A stretch of DNA of 64,000 nt from Pseudescherichia sp039594205 (lineage in GTDB: Bacteria > Pseudomonadota > Gammaproteobacteria > Enterobacterales > Enterobacteriaceae): positions 124,001 to 188,000 of the forward strand of contig JBCNNW010000001.1 in NCBI GenBank assembly GCA_039594205.1, in the 5' to 3' direction. Positions 43,693 to 51,689 of the stretch are shown piece after piece. The position numbers were made by a program, and so were the translations under genes. Position 1 is the first letter of the stretch; every line of letters begins with the position of its first letter. The notes beneath the pieces were generated by a model, which saw only the letters and a program-made list of their open reading frames with translations, had not been told where the DNA came from and searched no databases.

Positions 43693-43874
43693 TGAAAACC
43701 CTAAACGCCTCTTTTGCCCTGCTGCTTCTTTTGACGCTGAATGGCTGCACGCCGCGTATCGAGGTAGCTGCGCCAAAAGAGCCGATTACCATCAATATGA
43801 ACGTGAAGATCGAGCATGACATTAACATCAAGGCGGATAAAGAGGTAGAAGCTTTGCTTAAGGAGCGGCAGTGA
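43692..43874 (+). CDS. ynbE: Outer-membrane lipoprotein YnbE
   Basis: A 60-residue lipoprotein with lipobox LNGC (C19) and the conserved block PRIEVAAPKEPITINMNVKIEH, identical in large part to E. coli YnbE. YnbE subunits are thought to stack and link the outer membrane to YdbH. It is translationally coupled to ydbH. In E. coli ydbL follows at once, but no ydbL-like frame is present here; the DNA after the stop carries a hok-type gene on the other strand. Confidence 0.9.
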   Translation: MKTLNASFALLLLLTLNGCTPRIEVAAPKEPITINMNVKIEHDINIKADKEVEALLKERQ

Positions 43875-43934
43875 AAGGGTGCGTTGAGGTCAAACCCGAT
43901 CTGGCAGTTGCGGGGATTGCTCCCCGCATGAAAG

Positions 43935-44087
43935 CTACTTCTTCGATTCGTAAGCGAGAACAGCTTTAAACTCCATACTACGCTGCTTAAAACTCAGCTC
44001 ACAAAGTGAGCCGCGCACCATCAGCGTAAATCCCAGTGCCGTACCGCATAGCACTATGATTGCCACAAGGGCATATTTCGTCGGCAT
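43935..44087 (-). CDS. Hok-family type I toxin (HokE-like)
   Basis: A 50-residue protein beginning MPTKYALVAIIVLCGTALGF with one membrane span and the Hok tail pattern LCELSFKQRSMEFKAVLAYE. It reads most like E. coli HokE. The ATG at 44087 follows GGAGG by 7 bases; the frame stays open to 44120. Hok peptides damage the inner membrane when expressed and are normally blocked by an antisense Sok RNA, for which a candidate region lies at 44110-44180. It occupies the place of ydbL. Confidence 0.88.
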   Translation of the reverse strand: MPTKYALVAIIVLCGTALGFTLMVRGSLCELSFKQRSMEFKAVLAYESKK

Positions 44088-44109
44088 GTTATTGCCTCCA
44101 TGCAAAGAA

Positions 44110-44180
44110 GGGGCTAACATCCAAATTGTTGGGTTTGGTCGTTAGCCTCAGGTTGATAGAAATATCGCCTGGGGCTTTCA
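44110..44180 (+). ncRNA. Candidate Sok-type antisense RNA
   Basis: Opposite the hok leader, GCCTCAGG (44145-44152) pairs with CCTGGGGC (44168-44175) and is followed by TTTC, which resembles the 3' hairpin of Sok RNA. Ends are approximate. A TTGCCA at 44060-44065 could be a -35, but no -10 lies at proper spacing, so the promoter is unproven. Confidence 0.35.
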
Positions 44181-44322
44181 ACTTTCTGGACTCCCGACAT
44201 GCCTGAAGCCGCAAAAAGCCTCAAGCACCCAACGGCATTCTAACGGCGGGTGGCGCGGTGGATATAACAGGGTAAAGGATTTGCGGTGCGGCTCGGAATA
44301 AACAGTGCGGGAAGGGTAAATA

Positions 44323-44346
44323 CCCCCTCTGCCGCAGCAGAAGGGG
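44323..44346 (-). terminator. Probable azoR terminator
   Basis: On the minus strand CCCCTTCTGC pairs with GCAGAGGGG across a TGCG loop, 8 bases after the azoR stop, followed by TATTTACCC. It is a GC-rich stem with a weak T-run. Confidence 0.5.
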
Positions 44347-44353
44347 AAAATGC

Positions 44354-44959
44354 TTAGGCGGTAACGATGCTGTCGATAGCCGCTTTCGCGTCGGCCTGGG
44401 CTTTGGTCGCCACTTCCGGGCCGTAGGCGATGCCTTCGGCGAACACGAAGTTCACGTCGGTGATACCGATGAAGCCGAGGAACAGCTTCAGGTATGGGGC
44501 AATCAGGTCAGACGGGGTATCTTTATGGATGCCGCCACGGCTGGAGAGCACAACCGCACGTTTGCCGGTCACCAGGCCTTCCGGGCCGTTTTCGGTGTAG
44601 CGGAAGGTCACACCTGCACGGGCAACCAGGTCAAAGTAGTTCTTCAGCTGGGTCGGGATGTTGAAGTTATACATCGGGGCCGCCAGCACAATCACGTCAT
44701 GGGCTTTCAGCTCGGCAATCAGCTCATCGGAGAGCTTCAGCGCTTCCTGCTGACGCGGAGTCAGCGCAGCATCGCTCGGGCGCAGCGCGCCAACCAGCTC
44801 ACCGTCCAGTACCGGAATCGGGTTAGCCGCCAGGTCACGCACGGTGATCTCATCCGCGCTGTTCTTCTCGCGCCACTGATCGACCAGATAGTCAGCCAGC
44901 TGACCAGACTGCGAGTACCCTGCCAGAATACTGGATTTAAGAACTAATACTTTGCTCAT
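44354..44959 (-). CDS. azoR: FMN-dependent NADH-azoreductase
   Basis: A 201-residue flavodoxin-like protein, equal in length to E. coli AzoR (AcpD). It begins MSKVLVLKSSILAGYSQSGQ, with the phosphate-binding SSILAGYSQSG loop, the APMYNFNIPTQLKNYFD segment and the SRGGIH flavin loop. It reduces azo dyes and quinones with NADH. It is divergent from hrpA, as in E. coli, with a 202-base AT-rich gap between them. Confidence 0.95.
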   Translation of the reverse strand: MSKVLVLKSSILAGYSQSGQLADYLVDQWREKNSADEITVRDLAANPIPVLDGELVGALRPSDAALTPRQQEALKLSDELIAELKAHDVIVLAAPMYNFNIPTQLKNYFDLVARAGVTFRYTENGPEGLVTGKRAVVLSSRGGIHKDTPSDLIAPYLKLFLGFIGITDVNFVFAEGIAYGPEVATKAQADAKAAIDSIVTA

Positions 44960-45161
44960 GGGTGTTTCCTTTGTTGTATTTGATGAGGTTCGCCCCCAAA
45001 TAATTGCTTGTCACTTTATTCACAAATCAGCGTTTTGAATAGCGCAATATATCGAAGCCTACATTCGAATTTTTTGAATAAGTCAAAGCGAGAACGGATG
45101 TGGTACTCTACACTCAACGTAAAAGCGAGATTTTACCGGCAGCCTATTGCCAGATAACACT

Positions 45162-48100
45162 ATGACAGAACAACAGAAATTGTCCTTCGCCGACCTCAAC
45201 ACTCACCTCGATAACCTCATGCTCCGCGACCGGCAGCGCTTCGCCCGTCGTCTGCACGGCGTGAAGAAGGTTAAAAATCCTGAATCTCAGCAGGCCATCC
45301 TGCGCGAGATGACTCAGGAGATCGCTCAGGCTCGGGCCGTCGTTGAGCGGCGCGCGGCATCGCGTCCGGAAATTAGCTATCCAGAGAATCTGCCGGTCAG
45401 CCAGAAGAAGCAGGACATTCTGGAGGCGATCCGCGACAACCAGGTGACGATTGTTGCCGGTGAAACTGGTTCGGGTAAAACGACCCAGCTGCCAAAAATC
45501 TGCATGGAGCTGGGGCGAGGCGTTAAAGGTTTGATCGGCCATACCCAGCCGCGTCGGCTGGCGGCGCGCACTGTGGCAAACCGTATTGCCGAGGAGCTGA
45601 AAAGCGAGCCGGGCGGCGCTATCGGTTATAAGGTGCGCTTTAGCGATCACGTCAGTGAGAATACCATGGTCAAGCTGATGACCGACGGTATTCTGCTGGC
45701 CGAGATCCAGCAGGACCGGCTGCTGATGCAGTACGACACCATCATTATTGATGAGGCGCACGAGCGCAGCCTGAACATCGATTTTCTGCTCGGCTACTTT
45801 AAAGAGCTGCTGCCGAAACGCCCGGATCTGAAGATCATCATCACCTCGGCGACCATCGATCCAGAGCGTTTCTCTCGTCACTTTAACAACGCGCCGATTA
45901 TCGAAGTATCGGGCCGCACCTATCCGGTGGAGGTGCGCTATCGCCCCATCGTGGAGGAGGCGGATGATACCGAGCGCGATCAGCTGCAGGCGATTTTCGA
46001 CGCCGTTGACGAACTGGGGCGCGAAAGTCCCGGCGATATCCTGATCTTTATGAGCGGCGAGCGCGAAATTCGCGACACTGCCGACGCGCTTAACAAGCTC
46101 AACCTGCGCCATACCGAGGTGCTGCCGCTCTATGCGCGTCTGTCGAACAGCGAGCAGAACCGCGTCTTCCAGCCTCACGGCGGACGGCGCATTGTGTTGG
46201 CCACCAACGTGGCGGAAACCTCCCTCACCGTGCCGGGCATCAAGTACGTGATCGATCCGGGCACGGCGCGTATCAGCCGCTACAGCTACCGCACTAAAGT
46301 ACAGCGTCTGCCGATTGAGCCAGTGTCACAGGCGTCGGCCAACCAGCGTAAAGGGCGCTGCGGCCGTGTATCGGAGGGGATCTGTATTCGCCTCTATTCC
46401 GAGGACGACTTCCTCTCGCGGCCGGAGTTTACCGATCCAGAGATCCTGCGCACCAACCTCGCGTCGGTTATTTTGCAGATGACCGCCCTTGGGTTGGGCG
46501 ATATCGCGGCGTTCCCGTTTGTCGAAGCGCCGGATAAGCGCAACATTCAGGACGGCGTGCGCCTGCTGGAGGAGCTGGGGGCCATTACCACCGATGAGAG
46601 CCAGACGGCCTACAGGCTCACCCCCCAGGGGCGTCAGCTATCACAGCTGCCGGTGGATCCGCGTCTGGCCCGGATGGTACTGGAGGCGCAGAAGCTGGGC
46701 TGCGTGCGTGAGGCGATGATCATCACCTCCGCGCTCTCGATTCAGGATCCCCGCGAGCGGCCAATGGACAAGCAGCAGGCGTCCGATGAAAAACATCGCC
46801 GCTTCCATGACAAAGAGTCTGACTTCCTTGCCTTTGTGAACCTGTGGAACTACATCGGCGAGCAGCAGAAAGCGCTGTCGTCGAACCAGTTCCGCCGTCT
46901 GTGCCGCACCGACTACCTCAACTATCTGCGGGTCCGCGAGTGGCAGGATATCTATACTCAGCTGCGCCAGGTGGTGAAAGAGCTGGGTATTGCGGTTAAC
47001 AGCGAGCCGGCAGAGTACCGCGAAATTCATATCGCGCTGCTTACCGGCCTGCTGTCGCATATCGGCATGAAGGATGCCGACAAGCAGGAGTTTACCGGCG
47101 CGCGCAACGCCCGGTTCTCTATCTTCCCCGGCTCCGGTCTGTTTAAAAAACCGCCGAAGTGGACGATGGTTGCCGAGCTGGTAGAGACCAGCCGCCTGTG
47201 GGGGCGCATCGCCGCGCGGATCGATCCCGAGTGGGTCGAGCCGGTGGCGCAGCACCTGCTCAAGCGCTCATACAGCGAGCCGCACTGGGAGCGGGCCCAG
47301 GGGGCGGTGATGGCGACGGAAAAAGTCACCGTCTATGGCCTGCCGGTGGTTGCCGCGCGCAAGGTCAACTATAGCCAGATCGACCCGGCGCTCAGCCGCG
47401 AACTGTTTATCCGCCATGCGCTGGTGGAAGGTGACTGGCAGACCCGGCACGCCTTCTTCCGCGACAACCTGAAGCTGCGCACCGAGATCGAAGAGCTGGA
47501 GCATAAGTCGCGCCGCCGTGACATTCTGGTGGATGACGACACGCTGTTTGAGTTTTACGACCAGCGCATTAGCGTCGATGCCGTTTCTGCCCGCCACTTT
47601 GACAGCTGGTGGAAAAAGGCCAGCCGCGAGACGCCGGATCTGCTCAACTTTGAAAAGAGCATGCTGATTAAAGAGGGCGCGGAGCAGGTCAGCAAGCTGG
47701 ACTACCCCAACTTCTGGCATCAGGGCAATCTCAAGCTACGCCTGAGCTACCAGTTTGAACCGGGCGCGGACGCCGACGGCGTGACGGTGCACATTCCGCT
47801 GCCGCTGCTCAACCAGGTGGAGGAGAGCGGCTTCGAGTGGCAGATCCCCGGTCTGCGCCGGGAGCTGATTATCGCCCTGATCAAGTCGCTGCCGAAACCG
47901 ATCCGCCGTAACTTCGTACCCGCGCCCAACTACGCCGAGGCGTTTTTGGGCCGCGTCACGCCGCTTGAGCTGCCGCTGCTGGATGCCCTTGAGCGCGAGC
48001 TGCGCCGTATGACCGGCGTCACCGTCGATCGCGAGGCGTGGCAGTGGGAGCAGGTGCCCGATCATCTGAAGATCAGCTTCCGCGTGGTGGATGATAAAAA

Positions 48101-49064
48101 CCGCAAGCTGCAAGAGGGGCGTGACCTGACGGCGCTGAAGGAGAGCCTGAAGGGCAAAGTGCAGGAGACGCTATCGGCGGTGGCCGATGACGGCATCGAG
48201 CAGAGCGGGCTGCATATCTGGAGCTTCGGCACCCTCGCCCAGAGCTATGAGCAGAAGCGCGGCAACTATAAGGTCAAAGCGTGGCCAGCGCTGGTGGACG
48301 AGCGCGACAGCGTGGCGATCAAGCTATTTGATAACCCGCTGGAGCAGGAGCAGGCCATGTGGCGCGGCCTGCGCCGATTGCTGCTGCTCAATATCCCGTC
48401 GCCGATTAAGTATCTGCATGAGAAGCTGCCTAACAAAGCCAAGCTGGGCCTCTACTTTAACCCCTACGGCAAAGTGCTGGATCTGATCGACGACTGTATC
48501 GCCTGCGGCGTGGATAAGCTGATCCATGAGGCGGGTGGTCCGGTGTGGACGGAAGAGGGCTTCGCGGCGCTGCATGAGAAGGTGCGCGCCGAGCTGAACG
48601 AGACGGTAGTGGAGATTGCCAAACAGGTTGAGCAGATCCTGACCGCGGTGTTCAATATCAACAAGCGCCTGAAAGGGCGCGTGGATATGACCATGGCGCT
48701 GGGGCTGTCGGACGTAAAAGCGCAGATGTCAGGCCTGGTCTATCGCGGTTTTGTCACCGGCAACGGTTTTACCCGCCTGGGCGATACCCTGCGCTATCTG
48801 CAGGCCATCGAAAAACGGCTGGAGAAGCTGGCGGTGGATCCGCACCGCGATCGCGCCCAGATGCTAAAAGTGGAGCAGGTACAGCAGGCGTGGCAGCAGT
48901 GGTTGAACAAGCTGCCGCCCGCCCGCCGCAACGATGATGACGTGCAGGCGATCCGCTGGATGATCGAGGAGCTGCGGGTGAGCTTCTTTGCTCAGCAGCT
49001 GGGAACCCCGTACCCGATATCGGACAAGCGGATCCTGCAGGCGATGGAGCAGATCGCCAGCTAA
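45162..49064 (+). CDS. hrpA: ATP-dependent RNA helicase HrpA
   Basis: A 1300-residue DEAH-box helicase, the length of E. coli HrpA. Walker A is GETGSGKT (100-107), and the DEAH box is at 197-200. Then come SATIDPERFSRHF, the helicase C domain with QRKGRCGRVSEG, an HA2/OB region and a long C-terminal extension specific to HrpA. I chose the ATG at 45162 (MTEQQKLSF); the frame is open 5 codons upstream. HrpA acts in mRNA processing and rescue of stalled ribosomes. Confidence 0.96.
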   Translation: MTEQQKLSFADLNTHLDNLMLRDRQRFARRLHGVKKVKNPESQQAILREMTQEIAQARAVVERRAASRPEISYPENLPVSQKKQDILEAIRDNQVTIVAGETGSGKTTQLPKICMELGRGVKGLIGHTQPRRLAARTVANRIAEELKSEPGGAIGYKVRFSDHVSENTMVKLMTDGILLAEIQQDRLLMQYDTIIIDEAHERSLNIDFLLGYFKELLPKRPDLKIIITSATIDPERFSRHFNNAPIIEVSGRTYPVEVRYRPIVEEADDTERDQLQAIFDAVDELGRESPGDILIFMSGEREIRDTADALNKLNLRHTEVLPLYARLSNSEQNRVFQPHGGRRIVLATNVAETSLTVPGIKYVIDPGTARISRYSYRTKVQRLPIEPVSQASANQRKGRCGRVSEGICIRLYSEDDFLSRPEFTDPEILRTNLASVILQMTALGLGDIAAFPFVEAPDKRNIQDGVRLLEELGAITTDESQTAYRLTPQGRQLSQLPVDPRLARMVLEAQKLGCVREAMIITSALSIQDPRERPMDKQQASDEKHRRFHDKESDFLAFVNLWNYIGEQQKALSSNQFRRLCRTDYLNYLRVREWQDIYTQLRQVVKELGIAVNSEPAEYREIHIALLTGLLSHIGMKDADKQEFTGARNARFSIFPGSGLFKKPPKWTMVAELVETSRLWGRIAARIDPEWVEPVAQHLLKRSYSEPHWERAQGAVMATEKVTVYGLPVVAARKVNYSQIDPALSRELFIRHALVEGDWQTRHAFFRDNLKLRTEIEELEHKSRRRDILVDDDTLFEFYDQRISVDAVSARHFDSWWKKASRETPDLLNFEKSMLIKEGAEQVSKLDYPNFWHQGNLKLRLSYQFEPGADADGVTVHIPLPLLNQVEESGFEWQIPGLRRELIIALIKSLPKPIRRNFVPAPNYAEAFLGRVTPLELPLLDALERELRRMTGVTVDREAWQWEQVPDHLKISFRVVDDKNRKLQEGRDLTALKESLKGKVQETLSAVADDGIEQSGLHIWSFGTLAQSYEQKRGNYKVKAWPALVDERDSVAIKLFDNPLEQEQAMWRGLRRLLLLNIPSPIKYLHEKLPNKAKLGLYFNPYGKVLDLIDDCIACGVDKLIHEAGGPVWTEEGFAALHEKVRAELNETVVEIAKQVEQILTAVFNINKRLKGRVDMTMALGLSDVKAQMSGLVYRGFVTGNGFTRLGDTLRYLQAIEKRLEKLAVDPHRDRAQMLKVEQVQQAWQQWLNKLPPARRNDDDVQAIRWMIEELRVSFFAQQLGTPYPISDKRILQAMEQIAS

Positions 49065-49070
49065 CAGTGT

Positions 49071-49148
49071 GCCCAGTGGCGCTACGCTTACCGGGCCTAC
49101 GAAAGCCTGCATACCCTGTAGGCCCGGCAAGGCCTGCCGCCGCCGGGC
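49071..49148. repeat. REP/BIME palindromic element
   Basis: Two inverted units, ending TTACCGGGCCTAC (to 49100) and beginning GTAGGCCCGGCAAGG (from 49118), follow hrpA. Their form is that of enteric REP (palindromic unit) sequences paired as a BIME. Such elements are common after operons and can stabilise mRNA or bind gyrase. Confidence 0.75.
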
Positions 49149-49185
49149 ATTAACCCTGTTACCGGTGCGGCGATAGAGCAGAGGT

Positions 49186-50568
49186 TCAGAGTTGTCCCGA
49201 CCAGCCGCCGCCCAATGCCCGATAGAGGTCGATCTGCGCCAGCAGCACGCTGTTCTTCACCTGCACCACGTTGAGCTGGGCCGAGAAGAGCGTGCGCTGG
49301 GCATCCAGCACATCAAGATAGGAGGAGTAGCCGTTCTGATAACGATTCTGCGCGATGCGCAGCGTTTCGTCTGCTACCTCCACCTGCGCCTGCAGCTCGA
49401 CCAGCTGCTCCTGTAAGCGAGCAATGGCGTCCAGGCTGTCATTAACCTCTTTAAAGGCGTTGCGCACCGTACGCTCATAGCTATAGAGCGCCTGGTTGCG
49501 CTGGGACTGGGATACATCTACCTGCGCATTTAACGCCTGACGGTTAAGCAGCGGGGCGAGAATGCTGCCGCCGACGCTCCACAGCCGCAGCGGATTATCG
49601 AGTAACCCCGCCAGTGTATCATCCTGCACCGAACCGCCCGCCGTCAGGTTCAGAGAGGGCAGCAGGTTAGCCTGCGAGGTCGCCAGGCTGGCATCGGCAG
49701 CGATCAGCTCCCGCTGCGCCTGGACGATATCCGGCCGGCGGTTGAGCAGCGAGGAGGGGAGCTGGCCGGGAATGCGCAGCGGGGTCAGTTTATCAAAATC
49801 GTCGCTGCGCCTGATGCCGCCTGGGTTGTCGCCAGTCAGCACGCTCAGGGCGTTTTCCTGCTCGGTAATCTGATGCTGGATCTGCGGGATCTGCGCCCGG
49901 GTGGCGCGCAGCTCAGAGTCGGACTGCATCAGCTCCAGCCGCGAACTATAGCCAGCCTCATATTGCCGTTGGGCGAGGGTAAACGCCTCCTCACGCGCCT
50001 TCAACGTTGACTGGGTGACGCGCAGCTGCTCATCGAGCGAAAGCAGCGTGACGTAGCCCGTTGCCACCGACGACGCCACGGTCAGGCTCGCGGCGGCGGC
50101 GGCGGCCTGCTGCGCTTCCAGTGAGGCCTGCGCGGCCCTGGCCGTGCTGCGGTTGGCTCCCCACAGATCCACATCGTAGCTGGCAGAGAGATTCCCTCGA
50201 TAAAGCGTGCTGTAAGCTGGCAGACCTGTCGCTGCCGACTGCGTGCGCGCTCGCGTGCCGCTGAGGCCCGCATCCAGGGTCGGGAACAGGCTACCCTCGG
50301 CGGCGTAAACTCGCGCCTGATACTCATTGACCCGCTCACGAGCGATCAGAACATCGCTGTTATAGCGCAGGGCCTGGTCTACGTACTGGTTGAGCTGGCT
50401 ATCGTGGAAACTCCGCCACCACACTGCCTCGGCCTGGCTGGTTGGCCCTACCGTGCTGCGCCACTGGGCCGGGATCTTCAGGCTGGGCTTCGCAGGCTGG
50501 ACGTCAACCGATTGACAGGCAGCCAGCGCAACGCAGAGCGCCAGCAGCGCGGGGCGAAACGGTCTCAT
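49186..50568 (-). CDS. Outer-membrane efflux lipoprotein (TolC/NodT type)
   Basis: A 460-residue outer-membrane factor. It has a lipoprotein signal (LLALCVALAACQS, C18), then two repeated TolC-type helical/beta units (for example YDVDLWGANRSTARAAQASL and YKN-like ends RYQNGYSSYLDVLDAQRTLF). It would form the outer-membrane exit duct of the efflux pump. It overlaps the membrane-fusion gene by 4 bases and is the last gene of the operon. Confidence 0.9.
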   Translation of the reverse strand: MRPFRPALLALCVALAACQSVDVQPAKPSLKIPAQWRSTVGPTSQAEAVWWRSFHDSQLNQYVDQALRYNSDVLIARERVNEYQARVYAAEGSLFPTLDAGLSGTRARTQSAATGLPAYSTLYRGNLSASYDVDLWGANRSTARAAQASLEAQQAAAAAASLTVASSVATGYVTLLSLDEQLRVTQSTLKAREEAFTLAQRQYEAGYSSRLELMQSDSELRATRAQIPQIQHQITEQENALSVLTGDNPGGIRRSDDFDKLTPLRIPGQLPSSLLNRRPDIVQAQRELIAADASLATSQANLLPSLNLTAGGSVQDDTLAGLLDNPLRLWSVGGSILAPLLNRQALNAQVDVSQSQRNQALYSYERTVRNAFKEVNDSLDAIARLQEQLVELQAQVEVADETLRIAQNRYQNGYSSYLDVLDAQRTLFSAQLNVVQVKNSVLLAQIDLYRALGGGWSGQL

Positions 50569-51644
50569 TTCGCCTCCCGGGTATCAATATGCACCTGCAC
50601 CGACATGCCGGGGCGCAGACGAGCGATCTGCTCTGCGTTTCCCTCTACCGCAATGCGGACCGGAATACGCTGGGCAATCTTCACAAAGTTGCCGGTGGCG
50701 TTATCCGGGGAGATGGCGCTGAACTCAACCCCGGTGGCCGGGGAGATAGATTCCACCCGACCGGAGAAAGCCTGGTTGTTCAGCGCATCGACGGTAAAGC
50801 GCACCGGCAACCCAGTGTGAATATTGGCGAGCTGCGTCTCTTTCAGGTTAGCGATAACCCAGCGCTGGGAGGGAACCAGCGAGGTCAGGTGCGTGCCCGC
50901 CGTCACGTAGGCACCGAGCCGCACCGCCATCTGACCCAGTTGGCCATCGCGCGGGGCGACAATACGGGTGTTTTGCAGATCGATCTGTGCCAGCTCCAGT
51001 GCCGCCCTGGCATTCTCAACATCGGCCTGCAGGGCTGCACGGTTAACAATCACCGTTTGCAGATCCTGGCGGGAGGTCTCAAGCGTGGCCCGGGCCTGGG
51101 CAATATCGGCGTTACCCTGCGCCGCGCTGGCCAGCGCGGCATCGCGTTCACGAATCGACAGGGAACCATCTGCCGTGAGATTTTTCACCCGGCGCAAATC
51201 TGCCTGCGACTTCTGGTTTTGCGCCTGGGCATTTTGCAGCGCCGCCTCGTTACGCTTGATCACCGCCTCGGCGCTTTTGCGCTGCTGGAGGTTATTGTTG
51301 AGCGCCGCCACTTTCATTGCCAGCTGGGCCTCAGCCTGATGCACCCGCTGGTTATAGATGCGATCGTCAATCTGCACCAGCAGATCGCCGCGCTTCACCA
51401 CGGCAAAGTCCTGCACCTTCACCTCGGTGATATAGCCGTTGACCTGCGGGCTGATAAAGGTCGTCTGGCCGCGCACGTAGGCGTTATCGGTAAACTGAGT
51501 GTGGCGAGTAAACGGCGGCAGCTGCCAGGCGTAAAGGATCACCAGTACGCCTACGATGCCAATGGCGGCGGCGGCAAAAATTGAAACCACGCGCAGATTG
51601 CTGCGGGTATGTGCCTGCTCTTTAGCGGCATCCTGCTGACTCAT
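50565..51644 (-). CDS. HlyD/EmrA-family membrane-fusion protein
   Basis: A 359-residue periplasmic adaptor. It has an N-terminal membrane anchor (VVSIFAAAAIGIVGVLVILY), a split lipoyl domain (FISPQVNGYITEVKVQDFAV), a long helical hairpin and a C-terminal beta-barrel (GLPVRFTVDAL). The ATG at 51644 follows AGGAGT. It links the transporter encoded by 51690-53354 to the outer-membrane duct. Confidence 0.9.
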   Translation of the reverse strand: MSQQDAAKEQAHTRSNLRVVSIFAAAAIGIVGVLVILYAWQLPPFTRHTQFTDNAYVRGQTTFISPQVNGYITEVKVQDFAVVKRGDLLVQIDDRIYNQRVHQAEAQLAMKVAALNNNLQQRKSAEAVIKRNEAALQNAQAQNQKSQADLRRVKNLTADGSLSIRERDAALASAAQGNADIAQARATLETSRQDLQTVIVNRAALQADVENARAALELAQIDLQNTRIVAPRDGQLGQMAVRLGAYVTAGTHLTSLVPSQRWVIANLKETQLANIHTGLPVRFTVDALNNQAFSGRVESISPATGVEFSAISPDNATGNFVKIAQRIPVRIAVEGNAEQIARLRPGMSVQVHIDTREAK

Positions 51645-51689
51645 AACCACTCCTGTTGTAACACTGCTTTCATTAATGCGCTTCCAAAT

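Noticed and set aside
45144..46178. Long minus-strand open frame (344 codons) inside hrpA
   Set aside because: It is fully antisense to the conserved helicase domain, and high-GC third-position bias of hrpA explains the lack of stops.
50442..51584. Plus-strand open frame (380 codons) opposite the HlyD-type gene
   Set aside because: The opposite strand encodes an evident membrane-fusion protein in an operon; this frame has no domain.
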